DNA of 64,000 nt from Lachnospiraceae bacterium (lineage in GTDB: Bacteria; Bacillota; Clostridia; Lachnospirales; Lachnospiraceae). Of the stretch, positions 1 to 8,355 are shown one piece after another (the first letter of the stretch is position 1; each line of letters starts with the position of its first letter). A program made the translations under genes and the position numbers. The notes beneath the pieces are model-generated. The model did not search any database, had not been told where the DNA came from, and worked only from the letters and a program-made list of their open reading frames with translations. The DNA lies in assembly GCA_015057555.1 (NCBI GenBank), contig SVEC01000002.1, positions 124,001-188,000 on the forward strand. The letters are read 5' to 3'.

Positions 1-72
1 AAGGGGGGTAGCGCACTCAATTATAATCCAAATTGCCCTACTGGCAATATCCACAACTTCTCCTGTTGTCAA
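1..72 (-). CDS. fliQ: Flagellar export protein FliQ, 5' end only
   Basis: This is the first 24 codons of fliQ, cut by the left edge of the window. The translated start reads MTTGEVVDIASRAI and then runs into a hydrophobic segment, as expected for the first membrane helix of FliQ, a small inner-membrane subunit of the flagellar type III export gate. The start is a TTG, chosen because AGAGGTGA lies just upstream and a nearer TTG is followed at once by a stop. It follows fliP by 15 bases, the usual fliP-fliQ order. Only the N-terminus can be judged. Confidence 0.8.
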   Translation of the reverse strand, partial: MTTGEVVDIASRAIWIIIECATPL

Positions 73-87
73 TTCAATCACCTCTTA

Positions 88-915
88 TCATAAATTAAAA
101 GAATTTACAAGTTGTCCTATTACCAAATTCCAACCATCAGCTAAGATAAACAGCAGAATCTTAAACGGCATAGAAATTGTTGTTGGTGGAAGCATCATCA
201 TACCCATAGACATAAGCACAGATGCAACAACCATATCTATAATTATAAATGGAATATATATCAAAAATCCTATTATAAATGCAGCTCTAAGTTCACTTAT
301 AATAAATGCAGGAATAACAATAGCAAGCGACAATTCGTCTGCACTTTCAACAGTATCCACTTTGGCTATATCCATAAATAATCTCAAATCTTCCTGTCTG
401 GCTTGTTTTAACATGAATTCTTTAAGTGGATCAACGCACTTTTCTAGCGCTTCCTCCTGTGTAATCTCATTAGCAGATAATGGATCTATAGCTTCCTCCT
501 TTATCTGAATAAATATAGGACTCATAATAAATAGGGTTAAAAATAAGGAGAGCCCTATCAATACATTATTGGGTGGGGATGACTGTGTACCCAAGGCCGT
601 CCTTGTAAATGATAAAACTACCACTATTCTGGTAAAGGACGTCACCATAACTAATATTGATGGAGCTAATGAAATTACTGTAATAACCAACAAAATCTGA
701 AGAGTTCCTGATAAGGTGGTATCGTCAGAATTAGAATTAAGAGTAAGTCCAATTGACATACCATCATCATCTGTTATAGCCTCATCCTGTCCCTCTTCAG
801 CTTGCGTTCCTGGAGTAACAGCGGTAGCGTAAGTATATGATCCTGAAAAAACAACAGCTAGAGCTAGCGGAATTAAAATTAATAATATTAATTTTCGCAG
901 CTTTTTGAATCTCAT
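88..915 (-). CDS. fliP: Flagellar biosynthetic protein FliP
   Basis: FliP is the core membrane subunit of the flagellar type III export gate, assembling with FliQ and FliR. The 275-residue protein starts with a basic, hydrophobic signal-like segment (about residues 5-30), then a short acidic linker (30-60). The conserved FliP body follows, including the stretch LVMVTSFTRIVVVLSF and a later MDMVVAS-like helix. Length and the long N-terminal leader are normal for Gram-positive FliP. It sits between fliO and fliQ in the flagellar operon, 8 bases after fliO. Identity is clear from conserved motifs and gene order. Confidence 0.95.
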   Translation of the reverse strand: MRFKKLRKLILLILIPLALAVVFSGSYTYATAVTPGTQAEEGQDEAITDDDGMSIGLTLNSNSDDTTLSGTLQILLVITVISLAPSILVMVTSFTRIVVVLSFTRTALGTQSSPPNNVLIGLSLFLTLFIMSPIFIQIKEEAIDPLSANEITQEEALEKCVDPLKEFMLKQARQEDLRLFMDIAKVDTVESADELSLAIVIPAFIISELRAAFIIGFLIYIPFIIIDMVVASVLMSMGMMMLPPTTISMPFKILLFILADGWNLVIGQLVNSFNL

Positions 916-923
916 ATAACTAC

Positions 924-1313
924 CTACTTTATATCTGTATTATCTTTTGGGTCTTTTATATTAATATTTCCAAGTATATCTTTAAAGTTGATAGAAACCT
1001 CCGAAGAATTTGTCTCTGGAAGTATAATATTATCCTTATCGAGCTTATCAATCATGGTAATCTCATCCTTACCAAAGCCCAATGCATAATAATCCTCTCC
1101 TATCTTAATGATGGAAATAAATTTATTACCACCTAATCGAAAAGACTCAATTATTTTGATGTTAGCTTTTTTATTAAATGAATTACTCTGTAGCTTAGCA
1201 GTAAGCTTGGCGGTAAAATAAGCTAACACCAATATAAATATAAATATCAATATCAAAGATATAACATTATATAGAGAGTTATCTCTTACACTCCCTGATA
1301 AATAAATGTACAT
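924..1313 (-). CDS. fliO: Flagellar biosynthetic protein FliO (FliZ-type)
   Basis: A 129-residue membrane protein with one transmembrane helix (about residues 19-40) and a cytoplasmic domain containing the FliO pattern IIESFRLGGNKFISIIKIG followed by YYALG. FliO helps assemble the FliP-containing export gate. A longer reading frame would overlap cheY by ten codons; I chose the ATG at 1313 because it lies one base after the cheY stop. An AAGG-like ribosome binding site sits inside the end of cheY. The position between cheY and fliP is typical of clostridial flagellar operons. FliO is poorly conserved, so the call leans on context as well as on the motif. Confidence 0.85.
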   Translation of the reverse strand: MYIYLSGSVRDNSLYNVISLILIFIFILVLAYFTAKLTAKLQSNSFNKKANIKIIESFRLGGNKFISIIKIGEDYYALGFGKDEITMIDKLDKDNIILPETNSSEVSINFKDILGNINIKDPKDNTDIK

Positions 1314-1314
1314 A

Positions 1315-1677
1315 TTACTCAACTGCCTTCTTAACAGCCTCAATAACTCTGTCTGGCTGGAAAGGCTTTACGATAAAGTCTCTAGCACCTGACTGAATTG
1401 ACTCAATAACCATTGCCTGCTGACCCATAGCAGAGCACATAACAACGCTTGCATTTGGATCTGCAGCCTTAATCTTCTTAAGGGCCTGAATACCATCCAT
1501 CTCTGGCATAGTGATATCCATAAGTACTAGATCTGGCTTGGTCTCGTTATACTTCTCAACTGCCTTTAATCCATTTTCTGCCTCACCAGCAATATTGTAA
1601 CCATTCTTAACTAATATGTCCTTAATCATCATTCTCATAAATGCCGCATCATCACATATTAAAATACTCTTTGCCAT
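1315..1677 (-). CDS. cheY: CheY-type single-domain response regulator
   Basis: A 120-residue stand-alone receiver domain. The acidic pair is at ICDDA (residues 7-11), the phospho-acceptor Asp lies in LVLMDITMPEMDG (about residue 54), the conserved switch Ser is in VVMCSAMG, and the Lys is in FIVKPF. Phospho-CheY binds the FliM/FliY switch proteins and changes motor rotation. Its place directly after fliM and fliY supports a motor-switch role. A strong AAAGGAG site precedes the ATG. No output domain is present. Confidence 0.93.
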   Translation of the reverse strand: MAKSILICDDAAFMRMMIKDILVKNGYNIAGEAENGLKAVEKYNETKPDLVLMDITMPEMDGIQALKKIKAADPNASVVMCSAMGQQAMVIESIQSGARDFIVKPFQPDRVIEAVKKAVE

Positions 1678-1695
1678 AACTTTTACTCCTTTATG

Positions 1696-2880
1696 TTATA
1701 TTTTTTCCTTAATAATCTCTGTGATTCTAATACCAAAGCTTTCCTCTATAACAACTACCTCGCCCTTCGCTACAAGCTTTTGATTAACCATAACATCTAT
1801 GGATTCACCTGCCAGTTTATCAAGCTCAATAATTGTTCCTGGTGAAAATTCCAGTATCTCCTTAATGGATTTTCTAGTTCTACCCAATACAACCGAAACC
1901 TCTAATGGAACATCCATTATAAGTTCAATGTTTTCCTGCTGTGTGACAGGATTAATCATAGGATTAAAAGCTTGGAACTGAACGTTCTGAACATTTACAT
2001 CCGGCTGCATCATCATAGGTTGACCCATCATAGGCTGTCCCATCATAGGTTGACCCATCATAGGCTGTCCCATCATAGGCTGTCCCATCATAGGCTGTCC
2101 CATCATCGACTGGTCCATCATTTGTGGGGCCTGCTGTGGTGCTTGTTGAATAGGCTCGACTTTAGTTGGTTCAGGTGCTTGTTTAGGTGGCTCCGGTGTT
2201 GCAGTCACCTCTTCCTCTCCTGTAAACCTCCTATATAACTCCTTGGCTAACTCTATAGGATACAACTGCATTATAGTACTATCCACTAAGTCGCCTATAG
2301 TCATTCTAAAGGTTACACATGCAAAATCTCTCTTCATAAAGTCTGTAACCTTAGCCTCGTCTATATCCCCAGCCATATCAACCAAATCTGCCTCTGGTGG
2401 GCTTATGTCAATCTTAGTATTAAGCATTGACGAAAGTGATGTAGCTGATGAACCCATCATCTGATTCATGGCCTCACATATTGCACTAAAGTGAAGCTCA
2501 GATAACTCTGGTGCAGGATTTAAACCATCTCCACCCATCATTAAGTCTGTGATAATCTTAACATCATCTTCTTTTAGAATTAATACGTTATTACCATCTA
2601 TACCCTCTTTGTAATAGATATTTATAAAAACGCATGGTCTTGCATAATCAGCGGTTAAATCTTCCCATCTTGTAATGTTTACAACTGGTGTGGTTATAAC
2701 AACCTTCTGATTAACCAAGGAATAAAGTGTTGTTGCTGCGGTACCCATACAAATATTGGATATCTCACCAAGTGCGTCTTTTTCTGAATCCGAAAGAGAA
2801 TCTGCACCAGTATTAGTCATATTAGCAAGTCCACCACCTAAGAGTGCATTAATCTCCTCTTGGGATAACATTCCGTCCAT
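1696..2880 (-). CDS. fliY: Flagellar motor switch phosphatase FliY (FliN-type), with MMGQP repeat linker
   Basis: FliY is a C-ring switch protein of Gram-positive motors that also dephosphorylates CheY-P. The 394-residue protein begins with the CheY-P binding peptide MLSQEEINALLGGG. It then has a CheC/FliM-like middle with two phosphatase-type helices (EISNICMGTAATTL and AICEAMNQMMGSS) and ends with a FliN/SpoA domain (about 315-394, ELIMDVPLEVSVVLGRT). Between middle and end lies a Pro/Gln-rich linker followed by seven near-perfect 5-residue repeats of the type MMGQP. The gene is 5 bases after fliM and precedes cheY. The repeat linker is the unusual part; the flanking domains are standard. 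Confidence 0.93.
   Translation of the reverse strand: MDGMLSQEEINALLGGGLANMTNTGADSLSDSEKDALGEISNICMGTAATTLYSLVNQKVVITTPVVNITRWEDLTADYARPCVFINIYYKEGIDGNNVLILKEDDVKIITDLMMGGDGLNPAPELSELHFSAICEAMNQMMGSSATSLSSMLNTKIDISPPEADLVDMAGDIDEAKVTDFMKRDFACVTFRMTIGDLVDSTIMQLYPIELAKELYRRFTGEEEVTATPEPPKQAPEPTKVEPIQQAPQQAPQMMDQSMMGQPMMGQPMMGQPMMGQPMMGQPMMGQPMMMQPDVNVQNVQFQAFNPMINPVTQQENIELIMDVPLEVSVVLGRTRKSIKEILEFSPGTIIELDKLAGESIDVMVNQKLVAKGEVVVIEESFGIRITEIIKEKI
2011..2115 (-). repeat. 15-bp tandem repeat inside fliY (seven units)
   Basis: On the plus strand seven consecutive 15-base units run from 2011 to 2115. They alternate between CATCATAGGTTGACC and CATCATAGGCTGTCC, and the last unit is diverged. Each unit encodes five residues (MMGQP type), so gain or loss of a unit would keep the reading frame and change only the linker length. 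Confidence 0.9.
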
Positions 2881-2885
2881 ATTCT

Positions 2886-3866
2886 TTATTCCTCCTCTCT
2901 ATATATTTCTGTAATCTTAACTGCGTAATTATCGCTAAAGGAACCAGGTAATGCTTTGAATTTAACAATATTACCAACATATACATCTAGCTCGTCTTCA
3001 ACGCACCTGTCTAGCTTTATAATATCTCCTACTTGAAGATTTACAAAGTCTATAACTGTTATCTGACTCTTGCCCAAATAAGCAGATACAGGAACCAATG
3101 CTTTGTTAATAGCAGTCTCAATAACATCAGCATAGCTTGACTCATCCTTATTCTGCATAGTTGAGAACCAATACTTAGTATTGAGCTTATCCATAACATC
3201 CTCCAAAGTAATAAATGGAAGACAAATATTCATCAATCCTTCAACACCGCCTATGTTAACATTTATAGTAACAATTGCAATCATCTCTGTTGGAGAGATA
3301 ATTTGGGCAAACTGTGAATTAGTCTCAATTCGTTCAAGATAAGGTTCTATCTCTACTACATTTTTCCATGGTTCTCTAAGCAAGCTTATAATGATATTAA
3401 ATATTCTTTCCAAAATAGATAATTCAATCTCGGAAAAATCCCTATTTTTTTCTAAAGGCTCGCCCATACCACCTAATAATCTATCAATAATGGTATATCC
3501 TATATTGGTGGCCATCTCTATGATAATATTACCTTTTAGGGGTGACATATTTACAACGCCAAGCAAAACAGGATTTGATAATGCATTTGAAAACTCTGAA
3601 TAAATTACTGCCTCTGAGTTCATAACCTCAATCTGTACATTCTTTCTAAGATATGCAGGAAGGTTACTACTAAGCAATCTGCCAAAATGCTCAAAAATTA
3701 TTTCAATTGTTCTTAGATGCTCCTTCGAAAACTTTGCAGGCTTAGTAAAATCATAATCCTTAACCTTGGCACTTTTGTTATCCTCAATATCCTCAACATC
3801 AAGTTCACCAGTGGATAGTTGTTTTAAAAGGGCGTCTATTTCGTTTTGTGAGAGTACGTCTGCCAC
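2886..3866 (-). CDS. fliM: Flagellar motor switch protein FliM
   Basis: FliM forms the rotor C-ring and binds CheY-P. The 326-residue protein starts with the CheY-binding segment VADVLSQNEIDALLKQL, followed by the FliM middle domain (FSKEHLRTIEIIFEHFGRLL ... LLGGMGEP) and a C-terminal SpoA domain (VGDIIKLDRCVEDELDVYVG). I place the start at the GTG at 3866, eight bases after AGGAGG; a GTG three codons further up overlaps that ribosome binding site and is unlikely. The gene lies between fliL and fliY, the standard order. Confidence 0.95.
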   Translation of the reverse strand: MADVLSQNEIDALLKQLSTGELDVEDIEDNKSAKVKDYDFTKPAKFSKEHLRTIEIIFEHFGRLLSSNLPAYLRKNVQIEVMNSEAVIYSEFSNALSNPVLLGVVNMSPLKGNIIIEMATNIGYTIIDRLLGGMGEPLEKNRDFSEIELSILERIFNIIISLLREPWKNVVEIEPYLERIETNSQFAQIISPTEMIAIVTINVNIGGVEGLMNICLPFITLEDVMDKLNTKYWFSTMQNKDESSYADVIETAINKALVPVSAYLGKSQITVIDFVNLQVGDIIKLDRCVEDELDVYVGNIVKFKALPGSFSDNYAVKITEIYREEE

Positions 3867-3890
3867 GCTTCTCACCTCCTGGTTTATTGA

Positions 3891-4406
3891 TTACTGTGCT
3901 ACCCAATTATAGAAGCTAATTGAATATATACACTCTGTATTAAAGGTCTCCTTTAAGGAAGCCAAAAGCTCAGCCTTAATCTGATTCTGAACTGTTACGT
4001 CTATTACTTGATCATACGTGTACTTACCGATAATATTTCTCGTCATATCATATACAAGTGATGTTGAATTAGTAAGGTTAGTTGATACTTCTGTATAATC
4101 AGCGGCTGTCTTATCAAGATTAATAGTAAGACCATACTGAACAACATGTAATTTACCTGAGCCGTCTGCAGCAAGGTTAATCGGATTGCTCTGTTCTAGC
4201 TGAAACGGAGCTAAATTACTTACATCAAACCCGCTGTTACCTGCCGTTTGAGATGACATCTCAAGGTCTAATACTGCCATAATATCTCCAACTAATTTAT
4301 TAGTCTTCTTAACAGAAGGAACAAAAGTGAATACAAGTAAAATATTAAATGCAAGATTTATAATACATAACGCTAGTATAAGAACTGTTATAAGATTCTT
4401 TTTCAT
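3891..4406 (-). CDS. fliL: Flagellar basal body-associated protein FliL
   Basis: A 171-residue single-pass membrane protein: one N-terminal helix (about residues 5-28) and an extracytoplasmic domain with the FliL-like pattern of a short beta region, an 'N-L-T-N' stretch, and a C-terminal IKAELLASLKETFNT. FliL surrounds the stator and affects motor torque. Sequence conservation is weak, but size, topology and the motB-fliL-fliM order make the assignment safe. GAGGGAG precedes the start. Confidence 0.85.
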   Translation of the reverse strand: MKKNLITVLILALCIINLAFNILLVFTFVPSVKKTNKLVGDIMAVLDLEMSSQTAGNSGFDVSNLAPFQLEQSNPINLAADGSGKLHVVQYGLTINLDKTAADYTEVSTNLTNSTSLVYDMTRNIIGKYTYDQVIDVTVQNQIKAELLASLKETFNTECIYSISFYNWVAQ

Positions 4407-4419
4407 AATAAACTCCCTC

Positions 4420-5265
4420 TTAATAATTTGAATTCTGCTTATTGTATATCTTTATAGTAACTCGTCTATTCTTGGCTCTACCTTCCTCTGTAGAGTTTGA
4501 TGCTACTGGTCTGCTTTCGCCATAACCAGCTATCTTCATATTCGCATCAATGAAATCCTCTTGAGTCATGATATATTCATAAACACTTCTGGCTCTTTCT
4601 GCTGATAATTCTCTATTATTTGCATATTGTGCTGAATACATAGGTACATTGTCAGTATGTCCTTCAATTTCAATAATGCAATACTTATATTTAGTAAGAA
4701 TTCTTGCAATCTTTTGTAGGAACAACTTTGAGTCATTCTTTATCTGAGCCGTACCAGATGAAAACAATATAGAACCATTTAAATCTAGCTCAACATACTG
4801 CTCATTATAATCGATGCTTACCAAATCATCTATGCTATATGACTCAGCCATTTGCACAACCTCATTATACATCTCTTCGGATTGTGCCTCTCCTCGCTTA
4901 TCTAACTCTGCCTTTAACTCTTCATCTGATAGCTTTTCTGAATCATTTTTTGAAGCTGTAACTTCCTCTCCTGAATCAGTATCAATATTCTGTCCTGCCT
5001 GTGTTAACACAGCCTGTGCATCAGGAACCTGACTAACACCGCCAGACAACATACCACCCTCTACCAATGAGATGGAGCCTTGGTCAATAACACTAAATGT
5101 AACATTATCAAATGATGCTGCTATCTTCTGTATCTTGCCTTCATCCATGGTTGAACTGGCAAAAAGTAAAACAAAGAAACATAACAAAAGATTCATAAGA
5201 TCACTAAACGTGGCCATCCATGCTGGAGACCCTTCCTCTGGTGGTTGTTCTTTTCTCTTAGCCAT
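4420..5265 (-). CDS. motB: Flagellar motor stator protein MotB
   Basis: MotB anchors the stator to peptidoglycan and carries the proton/sodium-binding Asp. The 281-residue protein has the N-terminal cytoplasmic start and helix with the hallmark WMATFSDLMNLLLCFFVLLF (Asp in FSDLM). A charged linker of about 100 residues follows, then an OmpA-type peptidoglycan-binding domain (about 165-275) with EIEGHTDNVP and NRELSAERARSV. Its start lies 3 bases after the motA stop, suggesting translational coupling with motA. Confidence 0.95.
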   Translation of the reverse strand: MAKRKEQPPEEGSPAWMATFSDLMNLLLCFFVLLFASSTMDEGKIQKIAASFDNVTFSVIDQGSISLVEGGMLSGGVSQVPDAQAVLTQAGQNIDTDSGEEVTASKNDSEKLSDEELKAELDKRGEAQSEEMYNEVVQMAESYSIDDLVSIDYNEQYVELDLNGSILFSSGTAQIKNDSKLFLQKIARILTKYKYCIIEIEGHTDNVPMYSAQYANNRELSAERARSVYEYIMTQEDFIDANMKIAGYGESRPVASNSTEEGRAKNRRVTIKIYNKQNSNY

Positions 5266-5268
5266 ACA

Positions 5269-6057
5269 TTACGCACCACCTTCATCTTCAAATCCTTTTC
5301 TCTCAGTAGGTGATAAGAAGGATTTGAGCTTTTCTTCTATAACTCTTGGGTTTTCTCCCGCTTGAATAGAAAGAATACCCTCTATCATAACTTCCTTAAG
5401 CTTGATTTCTGCATCATTCAAGCTAGTTAACTTATTAGCGACAGGAGAACAAATCCAGTTAGCAAGAACTGAACCATAAAGAGTTGTAATAAGAGCTACG
5501 GCCATGTTAGGTCCGATAGAATCTGGATCTGACAAATCTTTAAGCATGTTTATAAGACCTATCAGAGTACCAATCATACCCCAAGCAGGTCCCATAGCAC
5601 CAAGATTTTTCCAAAACCCTATATTCTTCTGATGTCTAGCATCTACATTGATTATTTCTGCCTCAAGTATACTTCTAACAAGTTCAGGATCAGTACCATC
5701 CACTATAAGCATAATACCCTTCTTCATAAAATCATCTTCTAATGTATTGGTAGATTCCTCTAAAGCTAGTAAACCTTCTCTTCTAGCTAAGTTAGAAAGC
5801 TCAATAATAGTTTTAATTGTCTCTGTCTCATTGGCTTTTGGAACCTTAAATACCAACGCAAATGACTTTAAACCATTTAAGAAATCCTGCATAGGACTCA
5901 TAGCAAGTATGGCACCAAAAGAACCACCAAAGGTAATAAGAGCAGATGCAGGGTCAAGAAACGTGTCAGTAATAACACTAAATCCCTTACCATTAACCAT
6001 ACCAAATATCATAAGCGCAAATGCGCCAACAAATCCAATAATTGATGCTATATCCAC
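5269..6057 (-). CDS. motA: Flagellar motor stator protein MotA
   Basis: MotA forms the ion-conducting stator with MotB. The 262-residue protein shows the four-helix MotA/ExbB plan, with helices near residues 3-20, 30-50, 145-170 and 180-200. The conserved cytoplasmic loop has the pattern ARREGLLALEE, and the pore helices include GPAWGMIGTLIGLINML. The start codon is GTG, preceded by GAGAGGT. It follows flbD and overlaps nothing. Whether protons or sodium drive the motor cannot be decided from this sequence. Confidence 0.95.
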   Translation of the reverse strand: MDIASIIGFVGAFALMIFGMVNGKGFSVITDTFLDPASALITFGGSFGAILAMSPMQDFLNGLKSFALVFKVPKANETETIKTIIELSNLARREGLLALEESTNTLEDDFMKKGIMLIVDGTDPELVRSILEAEIINVDARHQKNIGFWKNLGAMGPAWGMIGTLIGLINMLKDLSDPDSIGPNMAVALITTLYGSVLANWICSPVANKLTSLNDAEIKLKEVMIEGILSIQAGENPRVIEEKLKSFLSPTERKGFEDEGGA

Positions 6058-6103
6058 GATTTTTACCTCTCAAATACACATTGCATATGAAATCACATGC
6101 AAA

Positions 6104-6292
6104 TTAATAAGCTGTATGTATCTTTCTCTTGTAATTAATAACTAAATCAACAATTTCCTTACTACTTTCGGATACCACAAATTTCTTGCCACTAGTAAGT
6201 GTAATAACTGTATCCGGGGTTTCCTCAACACATTCAACAAGTTCTGCATTAATAATAATTTTAGCTCCTCTAAGCCTTGTTACCTCTATCAT
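6104..6292 (-). CDS. flbD: Flagellar protein FlbD family
   Basis: A 62-residue soluble protein matching the short Gram-positive FlbD family, which is of uncertain function but almost always lies between flgE and motA. It has the pattern MIEVTRLRG..INAELVECVEETPDTVITLTSGKK. I chose the ATG at 6292 because GAGGTGA lies four bases before it; a longer frame upstream starts without a ribosome binding site. It is the first gene after a terminator and a consensus-like promoter, so it heads a sub-operon that includes motAB. Confidence 0.88.
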   Translation of the reverse strand: MIEVTRLRGAKIIINAELVECVEETPDTVITLTSGKKFVVSESSKEIVDLVINYKRKIHTAY

Positions 6293-6341
6293 ATGGTCAC
6301 CTCGAAAAAAATACATAATTGTCGACATTACAGTTAGGATT

Positions 6342-6370
6342 ATTATAGCATAATAGAGTTTTTATGTCTA
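6342..6370 (-). promoter_or_regulatory. Sigma-A-type promoter upstream of flbD
   Basis: Reading the minus strand, a -35 box TAGACA (6370-6365), exactly 17 bases of spacer and a perfect -10 box TATAAT (6347-6342) lie about 50 bases before the flbD start. They come just after the flgE terminator. This would let flbD, motA, motB and the genes beyond be transcribed independently of the main flgB promoter. Confidence 0.6.
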
Positions 6371-6382
6371 CAAAAATAAAAG

Positions 6383-6429
6383 CAAGAAGACCCTAAATAC
6401 GACTTTTTTTTCGTTTTAAGGCCTTCTTG
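6383..6429 (-). terminator. Intrinsic terminator after flgE
   Basis: An inverted repeat pairs CAAGAAG plus several more bases (6429 downward) with CTTCTTG (ending 6383), with two mismatches inside. On the minus strand it is followed by CTTTTATTTTTG. It begins 20 bases after the flgE stop. A run of eight A in the loop makes the stem long-looped, so it may be leaky. Confidence 0.6.
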
Positions 6430-6448
6430 TTAAATTATGTTATTTTAA

Positions 6449-7855
6449 TTATCTCTTAAGGTTTACTAATTCTTCAAGCATGGTGTCTGAGGTAGTAATA
6501 ATTCTTGAGTTTGCCTGGAATCCTCTCTGAGTTGTAATCATCTCTGTAAACTCTGCCGAAAGGTCTACATTAGACATCTCAAGAACACCCTGTGACATTG
6601 ATCCACCACCATCATCTACTGATGTACCAATTCCGTCAAAATCACCTGAGTTCTGTGTTGTAGTATACATACTATCTCCAACAGACTCAAGAGCCATAGG
6701 GTTTGTAAATCTTGCTACTGCAATCTGTCCCAAAAGTTTAGTCTCGCCATTTGTATATACGCCATAAATTTTACCAGATGTATCGATACTAACATCACTA
6801 AGGGCACCCATCGCTCTACCACATCCCATAGAGTCTGTTGTACCACGTACCATTTTAGCTGTAGATTGACCATCTGACTCAAACATTGTAAGGTTTGAGA
6901 AATCAACTGTTATACCATCTACTTGCTCACCATTAACTATGGATGTAAATACATCTCCCTTATCTGCCGAATTAGGAGTAATCTCAAGTAATGTAGTTGA
7001 AGAATCTGCCTGACCTACATATTCGAAAGCACCTGTATCAGCATTGAACTTAATTTGAATTGAGTTCATACCTGCAATAGTTGCAGTATATCCACCCTCT
7101 TCTATATCATCAGTTGATGCATCATCAGCACCAAGAATTTCTACATTGTTAGCATCCTTCACTGACATAATCTCGAGATTATAAAGTGATCTATCTGCCT
7201 GATTCTCGTCCTGAGTTAGCTTAAACTTAACTGTGTAGTTATAACCAAGAGAATCATATATTGACATTGATATAGCTACTCCATCTGTTGATGTAAGATC
7301 AGGATCATTACGATCTATATTTCCTGTCATGTAAGCATCTGTTGTCTGTTCTGGTGAGGAAACCTTATTAGCTTCACTCTCTGGATAAAGAGCAGAAACT
7401 GTATCCTTTTTAATCTCAGAAGGATTTTCGGGATCTACCTGCCAGCCCATAACCTGAAAACCATTACTTGTCACAAGACATCCTGCACCATCTACACTAA
7501 AGTTACCAACCTTAGTAAAGTTATTTACACCACCACGACTAACGATGAAGAAATCCTCTCCATTTAACATAAGGTCGTATGGATTATTAGTACTCTGTGC
7601 AGCACCATTATCAGTTACACTTGTCTGGATAGATGATACCTGAGTACCAAGACCTATCTGTGATGCATTTGTACCACCTGTGCTAGCTGTTGCACCAGTT
7701 GCTGTAGATGTTGTTTGATATAATACATCTCTAAAAAGTACAGATGATGACTTAAAGCCTATAGTATTAACGTTAGCTATATTGTTACCAATTACGTCCA
7801 TTTTTGTCTGGTGAGTCTTAAGACCTGCAACACCAGAATAAAGTGATCTCATCAT
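6449..7855 (-). CDS. flgE: Flagellar hook protein FlgE
   Basis: FlgE polymerises into the flagellar hook. The protein has the conserved rod/hook N-terminus (MRSLYSGVAGLKTHQ, then MDVIGNNIANVNTIGFK), a variable central domain of about 300 residues, and the conserved C-terminus with LSAEFTEMITTQRGFQANSR. Length (469 residues) is normal. The start is an ATG-ATG pair at 7855/7852, eight bases after GGAGG; an upstream TTG reading overlaps that ribosome binding site. The untranslated stretch before it folds into two abutting hairpins, listed separately. Confidence 0.95.
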   Translation of the reverse strand: MMRSLYSGVAGLKTHQTKMDVIGNNIANVNTIGFKSSSVLFRDVLYQTTSTATGATASTGGTNASQIGLGTQVSSIQTSVTDNGAAQSTNNPYDLMLNGEDFFIVSRGGVNNFTKVGNFSVDGAGCLVTSNGFQVMGWQVDPENPSEIKKDTVSALYPESEANKVSSPEQTTDAYMTGNIDRNDPDLTSTDGVAISMSIYDSLGYNYTVKFKLTQDENQADRSLYNLEIMSVKDANNVEILGADDASTDDIEEGGYTATIAGMNSIQIKFNADTGAFEYVGQADSSTTLLEITPNSADKGDVFTSIVNGEQVDGITVDFSNLTMFESDGQSTAKMVRGTTDSMGCGRAMGALSDVSIDTSGKIYGVYTNGETKLLGQIAVARFTNPMALESVGDSMYTTTQNSGDFDGIGTSVDDGGGSMSQGVLEMSNVDLSAEFTEMITTQRGFQANSRIITTSDTMLEELVNLKR

Positions 7856-7883
7856 AATTTTGTCCTCCAATATTTTTCTACTA

Positions 7884-7932
7884 AATCCCTTCTGTCATTC
7901 CGGGATTACAGCCTCCATATCGGTCCGGCTGT
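7884..7932 (-). promoter_or_regulatory. Two abutting hairpins in the flgE leader
   Basis: On the minus strand ACAGCC...GGCTGT (7932-7908) is followed with no gap by AATCCC...GGGATT (7907-7884). The first loop carries two GGA triplets and the second loop starts with GGA; the flgE ribosome binding site just downstream also contains GGA. GGA in a hairpin loop is the recognition feature of the translational repressor CsrA. The structure is seen in the sequence; CsrA control is inference. Confidence 0.45.
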
Positions 7933-7944
7933 TTACTCTAGTTA

Positions 7945-8337
7945 CTAAACTATTACTGCGCCATCAATATTGGTGAAAACATTGCTTTCATCATTTGATT
8001 CTAAAGCAGTTACTACAGTGTTGTTTTTTATATTAACTATAAATGCCAGATTATCCATCATCACCAAGGATTCGTTAATATTTTTATCCCTAGCCATTAA
8101 CACACCCTGATTTAATCTAGATACCTGCTCTTCAGATAGGTTTATATTCCTACTTTCTAATCTTTGATTTGCATGCTTTGAGAATTTTACTTCTTCTGAA
8201 TCATTAAGCTTTTGGGTGAAAATCTCTTGAAACGATGCATTTATATCATTAAACTTAGGTTTGCCTATCCCTTTATTTTGAATTATTAAGTCTGTAGCCT
8301 GCTCTATGGAAAAGATTCTGTCTCCTAATCCATTCAT
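7945..8337 (-). CDS. Flagellar operon protein, TIGR02530 family
   Basis: A 130-residue soluble protein of the small family found between flgD and flgE in Gram-positive flagellar operons (TIGR02530). The recognisable core is VKFSKHANQRLESRNINLSEEQ, followed by a short beta-rich part ending in VTALESNDESNVFTNIDG. Its role is not established; proximity to the hook genes suggests hook assembly. AGGAGG precedes the start, and it follows flgD by 18 bases. Confidence 0.85.
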   Translation of the reverse strand: MNGLGDRIFSIEQATDLIIQNKGIGKPKFNDINASFQEIFTQKLNDSEEVKFSKHANQRLESRNINLSEEQVSRLNQGVLMARDKNINESLVMMDNLAFIVNIKNNTVVTALESNDESNVFTNIDGAVIV

Positions 8338-8355
8338 AAAACCGCCTCCTGACTA

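Noticed and set aside
1972-2238. Plus-strand ORF of 88 codons full of His-His-Arg-Leu
   Set aside because: It is the antisense reading of the fliY 15-bp repeat; no ribosome binding site and fully inside fliY.
7917-7924. Sigma-28 -10-like ACCGATAT before flgE
   Set aside because: No TAAA-type -35 at 14-16 bases; the bases belong to the hairpin loop.
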